From Ichthyophis bannanicus (lineage: Eukaryota; Chordata; Amphibia; Gymnophiona; Ichthyophiidae), in the NCBI GenBank assembly GCA_033557465.1, contig CM066043.1:76910662-76974661 (forward strand): a stretch of DNA of 64,000 nucleotides, written 5' to 3'. Below the pieces are notes generated by a model. That model did not search any database, had not been told where the DNA came from, and was given only the letters and a program-made list of their open reading frames with translations. Positions 55,861 to 64,000 of the stretch are shown piece by piece (the first letter of the stretch is position 1; the number at the start of each line of letters is the position of its first letter). Made by a program: the position numbers and the translations under genes.

Positions 55861-56115
55861 CATAATGGGATCACCACCCCCGGACTAATGACTTACCCAC
55901 ATGTTCATTGCACACAACACTGTATAAAGCTCATGCTGTAAATAGCACACCCCAATCAATCTACCTACACTCACACACATTCACTGTACAGTACAAGAAC
56001 ACATGAGAACACAAATGCCAATTGAAATTGATTGTTTGCTGTGTACACCGCCTTGATTGAAGGATAAGGAGGGATATAAATACACTTTAAATAAAAAAAT
56101 AAAAATAAATAAATC

Positions 56116-58600
56116 TGTGCAGAAGAAAGGCCTGGCAATCTACTTCTGTATCTTGCCATGAAAATCCAATGGATAGTCACAACAAAACAAATTGCACTAT
56201 AGTGCTGGAAGATGAGAGCCCCAGGTTGGAAGGCACTCAACTGGCTACTGGGGAGGAGTGGAAGACTTTTCAGAGTAAAGCCAGCATTTATGATGTGGCT
56301 GGATCAAAGCCCTCGGGACCTCTGACTGCTGATGTAGCTGAGCATGAAATGAGAGTCAGAAGCTGCAAAGATGTCTTATATATTGGGACATGGAACATAC
56401 GAAGCATGAACCAAGGGAAGTTGGAGGTGGTCAAGAATGAAATGGAATGTGTACAACTTGATCTGTTGAGTGTCAGCAAACTGAAATGGACTGGCATCGG
56501 ACACTTTGCATCAGATGATCACATGGTCTACTATGCTTGAAATAAAAGACTAAGGTGTTGCATTTATAATTAAGAAGAAACTTGCAAGAACTGTAAAGAA
56601 GTACAATGCCATCAGTGAACACTTAGGCATTCTTCGTAGACGAATAGAGATTATCAACACAACTATAATTCAAGTATATGCCCCAACAACAGCTGCAGAA
56701 GAGGAAGACATTGATGAGTTCTATGAACAAGTACAAACTGAAATTGACAGAACATGCAAACAGGATATCCTGATAGTCGTAGGTGACTGGAACGCAAAAG
56801 CTGGCAACAAAGAAGGCAAAATGGTTGGAAAATATGGACTTGGCAACAGAAATGAAACTGGAGAAAGACTGATAGAATTCTGCAAGACCAACGATCTATC
56901 CATCTCAAACACCTTCTTCCAGCAACACAAGCAGTGACTGTACACATGGATTTCACCCAATGGATTGTACAAAAATCAAATTGACTACATCTGTGGAAGT
57001 GCACTCAATGATGGAAAAGCTTGATAACATCAACAAAGACAAAACCTGGAATTGACTGTGGTACAGATCACCAACTACTAGAATGTAAACTCAAGCTAAA
57101 GTTGAAAAAGAGCAAGCCACTCATGAATGTAACAAAATATGACCTTGAGAATATACCACTGGAATTTAAAGACTGCCTGCAAAATCGATTTGCTGGTTTA
57201 GATACAGAGCTCCAGAAGAGTTATAGAATGACATCAAGAAGGTTGTGTTGGAAGAAAGCATGAAGATTCTAAAGGTGAAAAAGCAAAAACAACCAAAATG
57301 GATGATGGAAGAAACTCTGAAAATTGCCCAGAAACACAAAGAAGCTAAAGCCAGAGGAGAAAGAGGCAGTCGCCGAACTCAAGAGATTTCCAACGTGCAG
57401 CAAGACAGGACAAGAAAGAATATTACAATGATGCATGCAAGGAAATAGAAGCAGAAACTATTAGAGGAAGAAGAAGAGAGACTTTCCTAAAGCTATGAGA
57501 ATTTTAAAAAAAATTCCAGCTTCGAATTGGAATGTTAAAAGATGCTCAAGGATCTATGTTGAATGATGCTGAGAAGATGAAGAAAATGTGGAAAGAATAT
57601 ACAGAGTATTTATATGATAAAGATGACGTGGACCAACATCCATTTCAATCTGTACCTTATGATCCAGAACCATTGGTGATGAAAGAAGTAGTCGAAGCAG
57701 CATTGAAAGCCTTATCAAAGAACAAAGCACCAAGCATTGATGGCATTCCCATAGAAGTATCACAGCAATCTGATGCAGCTGTTACCATACTTACAAGGCT
57801 CTGCCAGGAAATTTGGAAGACAACATGGCCTACTGACTGGAAAAGATCTGTGTTTATACCAATACTAAAGAAAGGTGATCCAACTGACTGTGGAAATTAT
57901 CACACAAGTGCTCTGATCCCACATGCCAGCAAGATTCTACTGACGATTTTTCAACAAAGACTACAACCATATCTGGAATAAGAGCTACCTTAAGTGCGAG
58001 CAGGGTTCAGGAAAGGGCAAGGAACAAGAGACATCATCGCGGATGTGAGATGGATCCTTGAAAAGACTAAAGAATACCAAAAGGATATCTATTTATTGAC
58101 TACAGCAAGGCTTTTGACTGTGTAAACAATGAGAAACTCTGGACGACATTAATAAGCATGGGTGTACCAGAACACTTGATCGTTCTCTTGCACAATCTGT
58201 ACATTGATCAAGAAGCAACAGTTCGAAAGGAACAAGGAGAAACAGAATGGTTTAAAATCAGCAAAGGTGTATGACAAGGCTGCATACTTTCCCCCTACCT
58301 GTTTAATTTATATGCAGAACAAGTCATCAGAGAAGCAGAACTGTATGAAGACAACAGAGGTGTGAAGATTAGTGGAAGATTCATCAACAACCTTCGCTAT
58401 GCTGATACCACATTACTGGCTGAAATTGAAGATGATCTGAAATGTTTGCTTCTCAAGATGAAGGAACATAGTCTTAAAATGGGCTTGCACCTTAATGTAA
58501 AGAAGACAAAGATCACAACAACTGACAAAATCAATAAGTTCATCATTGATGGAGAAGAAATTGAAATTGTGGACAACTTTAGTCAGTTTTGTTAAGTTGT
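56116..58600 (+). pseudogene. RTE/BovB-like LINE ORF2, decayed
   Basis: An endonuclease of RTE type: GTWNIRSMNQGKLEVV near 56390, ELKWTGIGHF-like near 56480, VYAPTTA-like near 56675, GDWNAKAG-like near 56785 and DCGTDHQLLECKLKL near 57055. RT: ALSKNKAPSIDGIPIE near 57710, a WKRSVFIPILKKGDPTDCGNY block near 57838, a DYSKAFDCV-like segment near 58098 and NLRYADTTLLAEIEDDL near 58390. The catalytic YADD motif has lost one Asp codon. Many stops. The start AAAGGCCTGGCAATCTACTTC is typical of the family. Confidence 0.85.
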
Positions 58601-58699
58601 CATGAGCTGGCCTCGTATATGGGATGGTCTTCCAGGAGGAGCTGATATGTCTCTTGGGGGAGGGCAGGGCTCTAGTCAGCCTATTCTTCACTATGTCTT

Positions 58700-58740
58700 G
58701 TACTTCTGGCAATATTACTACTACAACTACTACTACTACT
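58700..58740. repeat. TAC trinucleotide run
   Basis: An imperfect (TAC)n/(ACT)n stretch followed by ATTTGTATAGCGCTACAAGG. Confidence 0.7.
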
Positions 58741-60189
58741 GATCATTTGTATAGCGCTACAAGGTGTACGTAATGATGCACAGGAATATGTAAAAGACAT
58801 ACTAGTTCCTGTTTCCTATCTGGTCTTGAGCGCCATGAAAACTCTTCCCAGATTTTTTGTCTTTTGAATCTATTGAGTCCTGCTCAGAGACTAAAACAAA
58901 ATAATTCTTGTGCCTTTAAGTTATGGGAAAAGTATCTTAAAACCTTTGTTTAAATGTTTTCCTTTGTAGAATTCTTTGAAATTCCCTATTATACTATCAG
59001 ATATTTACCAAACCTGCTCCTGGTTTTTCAAGTAGTGATTTAATTAAGAAATTCTAGGAAACCATATCTAAGACATTTCAGGCATGTTAACTAAAGTGAA
59101 TTAAGCATTTATCATGGGTTTTACTACACAGTAACTGTTAGCACAATTCCATGTTAATGGTTATCACATAGCAAAAACACTGCCACAGGAAAAAAAAACC
59201 CACTCTATGTGCTTAAGGTGGATTTGGATAGGATTGGAGTGTGTTTGGGATGGAGAGTGGGCATGGTGGCTAATGAAAGCTATTCTCTGGGATGGTACTG
59301 TGCACTAGTAGTCATGACTGCCAATAGCTCAGTTGCACTTAACATCATCTCTTAATGCCACCTCTTGAGGTGGTGTTAGGTGCAGCCACACTGTTGCCAA
59401 TCTGGTAGCACAGCAGCTGACAGCCCCTTAAAATCTTGATATAGTAGTTACTGTGGCAGCACGACTGGAAACCCCCATCTTATCCCCTGCCCTGATCCAC
59501 TCTCCTATGAATTTAAAAAGGAAGCAGTGCACTGTCAGAACCTTCCCCCCTTTGATCAGCAACCTTCTCATAGAAAGCATCCCCCTAAAGGTTGTCCACT
59601 CTGGTCCATGCCCTCATTATTAACTGAATATACTGTAATGCTTTCTATAATGGAATCCATCAACTAGCACTTAATCGACCACAACTGATTCAAAATACTG
59701 CAATTAAGAGGTCCTTTAGCTAAAGGGCATTATGGTATTAAATCTAATGCAGGAATAACATGAAAAGTTACATTCATTAAGTGCAAAGCTTCCATGTTAA
59801 CTGTCAGGGGCATGGACAGCATGTTCGCAGCAGTTGATGTGGGGTACTGTATCCTAACATGGGGCGCTAATACTATTGGTGCACTTAACTCCATCTATTG
59901 AAGTGGACATAATTGCATCCATGCTATTTGCAACATTGATAGGTAGTGCACAACATATGCCTCTGCAATGCGCTCACCATGACCACTCTCCAGCCCTAAC
60001 CTGCCTATTCATCACTCTGATGCGTGAGTTGCAGTACTGCATGAATCAGCAAGTAGTAACTGTCCTGCACCCATTGCTAACAGTTACTATGAGCCCCAGT
60101 GTATGGTTACTGGGTGCCTAAATCCTCACTAACTGTATAATGCACTTTATTAAAAAGTCCCCTAAATTAATATATGGTGCCTATCCACA
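58741..60189. other. non-coding; decayed MITE arm at 58864-59050
   Basis: TGAATCTATTGAGTCCTGCT and ATATTTACCAAACCTGCTCCTGGTTTTTCAA match the left arm of the palindromic element at 19568. Nothing coding is recognised in the rest. Confidence 0.4.
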
Positions 60190-60745
60190 AACCATGTCAC
60201 ACCACTTCTTAAAGACCACCATTAGCTTCCCATATCTTACCAAATTAAATTTACAATCTTAATTCTTGCCTTTAAGGCTATGTGCCCTGGCCACCTTGCT
60301 TAACTTTTCAATGTCTTGATCCCACATGTTCCCACATGCCCCCTACTTTCTCAAAGCGACAAATGACTTGTTCTTCCATCCTCAGCCTAGGCATGAATCC
60401 ATGTGTATCACTGAATTCTTTATTCTTGCTCCACCCCTCTGAAAGAAACTTTACTGTCAAAGATTAAATTCAGATTTAAGGCTTTTTTTTCTTTGAAAAT
60501 GCTTTTAAGAATTGAAAATCTGAAGATTCACAAGAGCTGGTGGTCTTGTAGCAATTCCAAATCTTACCTCCCCTACTCTTATGACTTTTCCTTTGTTCTC
60601 TTTCTTTCAAACTTTTTCATTTCATTTCATTTGTTAGTATTTATAGTCCACCTATAATCAATTTTCTAGTGGCTATGATGTGGACTGTAAACTGCTATGG
60701 TATTGTTTATATATGGAGCTATATAAAGACTTGCAATAAAAAAAA
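60190..60745 (+). pseudogene. L2-like LINE 3' relic
   Basis: A HHWLPISYQIKF block near 60225 (one stop within) and LAFKAMCPGHLA near 60262 match the L2 C-terminus. The tail ends TATAAAGACTTGCAATAAAAAAAAG. Confidence 0.6.
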
Positions 60746-61384
60746 GCATAAAAGAGCATCCCCCTCAAGGCAGCCTCTCTCAAGAACATCTTCTTAAGTC
60801 AGACCCACCCTGCAAGAGCATCCTCACAAGTCAGACCTTCCTCAAGAAAACCTCCACAAGACAGAACCCTTCTAAACAACATTCCTCTCCACAATGGAGG
60901 CACCATCCTCCCCAAGCCACAACCCCTCATAGGACTTACCCAGGGGTTTCCCTCATGTCTGGTGGGCTAGGACAGGAGCAGTTCCCCTCTGATCCTGTCC
61001 CCAGAGCTGCTGGAATTCAAAAGGGTGGCTATGACTCCTAGCGATAGTCTTGCAGCACTACCACTAAGGGTCACTCTTCTCTATATGCCATTGGGATCAT
61101 ACCTGCCAGGGTTCAAGATGGTGGCTATGACCCCTATTGGTAGTCCCATGGCACTATGCTGTGTGTCAATTTCCATATAGCAGAGTAGCTGGAAGCCCTT
61201 TAAAATGTGATTAAGTGGTGTGATCAGACTCCCCTATTCAATCTCCTTGCCCTGTCCACTATCCTGTGAATTTAAAAAGGAGGTAGGGCATGGATAGAAT
61301 CTCTGTCAGAATCCCCCCCCCCCCCTTTGAAGCAGCCCCCTCCCAAAGACATCCTTTCATGTCAGGCTCCCCCAAGCAGCATCC
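60746..61384. other. no recognisable gene
   Basis: Repeated CAAGAACATCTTC/CAAGAGCATCCTC words near 60780-60850, and a C run at 61314-61324. No coding support. Confidence 0.4.
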
Positions 61385-61460
61385 TCCCAAGATGTCACCC
61401 ATACAAGTACTAGCCAAGCCTGACCCTGCTTATCTTCAGAGATGAGCTGAGAGCAAAGTT
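61385..61460 (-). pseudogene. 5S rRNA-like fragment
   Basis: GTCACCCATACAAGTACTAGCC, CCTGACCCTGCTTATCTTC and AGAGATGAGCTGAGAGC correspond on the minus strand to the internal-promoter half of vertebrate 5S rRNA, with substitutions. The other half is missing, so it is a pseudogene or the head of a 5S-derived SINE. Confidence 0.7.
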
Positions 61461-63319
61461 CATTCAGGACAGCTGAAGACTGGACCTTAAATTTGAAATA
61501 AATTATTGGCTGTTTAAAGAAACTCAAAACATGGTTATTTTGAACAATTCACTGCATGGAATTAATTGCTGTTGCAAAAATTACTAGGATTCTGTAAAAT
61601 TTATCAATTTAGTATTTTGAGTGTTGATTTGGGCTTATGTTTTAAATATTACTTTAATTATGTTGAGTGTGTCAATACATGTTTGTTTTATCTTCTACAA
61701 TATTTTTTTTATTTAAGTTTCTAAATGCACATTTTAGAAAGGCTGTTTAGGTGAAATCTGAGACACCCATTTCAAAATGTTTGAAATTCTGTGGGAGGGA
61801 CAGCAGTGAAGGTGGAGAGGTGGAAGTGCTTGGTAAAATAGTCATGTCTCCATGCCCAAAAAATAAACGTGTCCATTGCAATATAAAGAGAATGGGGACA
61901 TACAGAATGAGGGCCTAGACATGTGCCAAAAGCTGGCTGATTTTAAAATGTGGGCATGTAAGATCTGAATGTGCATGATACCAGTCACATAGATGTGCCA
62001 GCGCCAGTATTTCAGAACATGTACATGTATGTCACTGCATACATGTCCTGACCTTCCATTTTTGAAACAGAAATGTGCAGTGGTGCACTGATAGATGATT
62101 TACTTGTAGGTGTTTTTGATTTGGCAAAAAATACTGAGGGAATGAGAGGGTATTCTCCCTTCTCTGTACTGTTATCTGACAAAAACAAGCACCTTTTTAA
62201 TTCATACCTAGGGGCATGTCCACTAGCAGATTTAAACATGCAGCGACAATCTAAAATCAACTGCAGATGTGTATTTTTTTTGGAACACCCCGGACACACC
62301 TCTGGCATGCTCCCATACAAAAGAGATGTGATTGCACTAAACACATGTACACTTGAGGTGCATAATATGGCTGTAGGACATGAATGTGATTGGGAGGTCT
62401 GAATGGCTAATTTATTGATTATGTTTTATTCTGAGACAGAGAATGCTATATTAAAATTATATTTTTAAAAGAAAAAGGTGACATTTTATGGGCAAATAAT
62501 TACTTCCCTGATATAGCCAGGCCAATTCAGTTGCAAAGGAAAACATTCCTAGAGCTAAATTCTTGTGTTTTTGCATTAAGGCTAAATTTCCCTGCAAGTG
62601 CCTGATGACATATAGTGATTTCCCTGATATCTTTTTCAATTCTATACAATTAGAGAATGCTCTTCAAGGTAAAAATCCTAATTACTGTTCTGTCTTCTTA
62701 CCATAATGGGTTGGTTACGTTTAAGTGGGATATTGTATTTAGTTATACGTAGGTGACTCCTCACAATGGCAAGTGTTTATGGTTGTTGGTATTATGATCT
62801 CTTATGTGTTTCATAATGTGGACTAGAAGTTGTTTATTTTCTTTAGATTTGATCACTGTATTTTTTCCCTTCCAGGGTTTGCTTATATATTTCCTTTGAG
62901 TTTTTCAATTGTAATGTATTGAAATGCTTAATGTTGGCTAATCATGAATGTTGGCATTAGTGCAGGTGCACTTAATGCCAACCCAATGGGTGGCATTAAG
63001 TGCACCGCCATGCCAGATTGTGCGGTACTGCATGTTGGCATGTGCCAATAACAGGGGGATGGATGAATAAACCCCCTAAAATTGGTTCAAGCCTATGCAC
63101 AAGATTCACAGCCCAAATACAAGCTACCAGCATGTTCTTTAGTAAACATGAGCATAATTATGCATGTGCACAGCTTTAAAATGACCTCCACTGACTTCTT
63201 AAAACTGCATTTTGTCATGTTATAGGTGCAATGATTCTTTATGTAGCTTTTTTTGGCGTAAGCAGTGCATTTAATACATAATTTGTGGTTACTGTATACC
63301 TATATATTAAGATGAGAAT
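61461..63319. other. no recognisable gene
   Basis: AT-rich sequence. Open frames at 62012-62402 show no family motif. Confidence 0.4.
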
Positions 63320-63920
63320 TTTAGAAGATCTCCAAGTGTAATCTGGGATGTCTAAGCCAGAACATCTGAACAAAATGCAGGCATATCCAGGTGCAGATGT
63401 GTTTTCAGAAACTTGGGTGTGCCCAATAGGGGCATCTGCAAGGACGTCTACTTAGACATCCCCAGAACTGTATTTCAGAATGCAGACATCTAGAATAGCA
63501 TAATGGTTAGCGTAGTGGGTTAAGAATAAGGCAGCCAAGTTTCAAATCTTGCTGCTGCTATAATTGAGATTATGCTGAGTATTGGGGATGATAGAGTGCT
63601 TTCTTCTCTATACTTTCTGGATGTTTTTCAGCTAAACCAAGCACTTTTCAGATGCTTGTTCATTGCTATGCATGCCTCAGAACATTTCTAAAGTTAGACA
63701 TGATGTCAGATGTCCATGATGTTTCTGTGATCAGTTGGGGACATCCTGGTCCCTGGGAATATCCTAACCATCCCTCCAGGTTCCCAGGAATGCCCCAGAC
63801 ATGCCTCCTCCATGCCCCCATTCAGATTCAGATGTCCTCACACAGGGGACATCCCCATAGCTGGCTTCTAAAATAACTCTGGAGATGGTTTCTATGCTTT
63901 GGATGTCTCTATGCCCCTTA
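63320..63920. repeat. interspersed repeat of unknown class, copy B, with SINE head
   Basis: Matches copy A at 31950-32470 over several blocks (see there). At 63490-63560 a tRNA-like SINE head (TAATGGTTAGCGTAGTGGG and GTTTCAAATCTTGC) interrupts it. Confidence 0.5.
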
Positions 63921-64000
63921 ATTTGTCCATATTTAGTCTTTATGATCTGCCAGTGTTAACTGACTTACTTCTATTGTTTTCTTATTCAAGGGCCATTTGC

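Larger units (their letters stand above)
52361..56115 (+). mobile_element. L2-like LINE with monomeric 5' end
   Basis: Monomers, an A-rich leader with low-complexity ORF1-like sequence (52680-53100), endonuclease, RT and a 3' tail ending AGGGATATAAATACACTTTAAATAAAAAAATAAAAATAAATAAAT. It is related to, but a different family from, the LINE at 47085: the coding strand here is A/C-rich. Confidence 0.8.

Noticed and set aside
56169..56540. Host craniofacial-development-protein-like gene
   Set aside because: Such database names derive from the endonuclease of RTE/BovB LINEs; the sequence context here is a decayed LINE.
61385..61460. Functional 5S rRNA gene
   Set aside because: Incomplete and substituted; about half of the gene is missing.

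Overview
This is a stretch of vertebrate nuclear DNA built almost entirely from transposable elements. I found no credible host gene. The mix (CR1-like, L2-like, L1-like and RTE/BovB-like LINEs, SCAN-gag Ty3/gypsy elements, an Ngaro-type tyrosine-recombinase retrotransposon, tRNA-derived SINEs, palindromic MITEs and an autonomous-type DNA transposon) points to a large non-mammalian vertebrate genome. An amphibian, perhaps a caecilian, is my best guess; this is inferred from the repeat mix, not from a marker gene.

Layout. 1-2636: L1-like 5' region and decayed ORF1. 2637-19300: a five-element nest. A minus-strand CR1-like LINE is the outer host (2637-3153, 9313-10240, 19071-19300). It was hit by a near full-length plus-strand CR1 (3154-9312), which carries a solo LTR (7616-8973). 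It was also hit by a Ty3/gypsy element with nearly identical LTRs (10241-19070), whose 3' LTR was hit by a 2839-bp DNA transposon (15799-18637). 19568-21278: a palindromic element with a TTAA-flanked element and an L2-like fragment inside. 21626-27393: a decayed minus-strand gypsy element with the unusual pol order protease-integrase-RT-RNase H. 27394-29260: minus-strand CR1-like relic carrying a SINE (itself split by a MITE) and a 5'-inverted RTE copy. 29743-31231: solo LTR. 33971-42119: minus-strand Ngaro-like element with split direct repeats, interrupted by another solo LTR (37711-39286). 42120-44440: decayed LINE relics. 45180-52060: a second, diverged copy of the DNA transposon family, split by an L2-like LINE (47085-51421). 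52361-56115: another L2-like LINE. 56116-58600: RTE/BovB-like LINE. 58600-64000: mostly old repeats, with an L2 relic and a 5S-rRNA-like fragment.

Two items stand out. The first is the 15799-18637 element. It has inverted termini, a 3-bp TAA duplication proved by the uninterrupted sister LTR, and a zinc-rich candidate transposase of about 550-580 codons broken by one frameshift. I cannot place it in a named superfamily from sequence alone. The second is a set of four related LTRs of 1.36-1.58 kb. Each contains long open frames ending in a similar acidic, cysteine-containing C-terminus, and in the one complete element the integrase frame runs straight into this LTR frame.

Almost every coding region is broken by stops or frameshifts, several of them in C or G runs, so some breaks may be sequence errors. 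Boundaries supported by target-site duplications are exact; the others are approximate.
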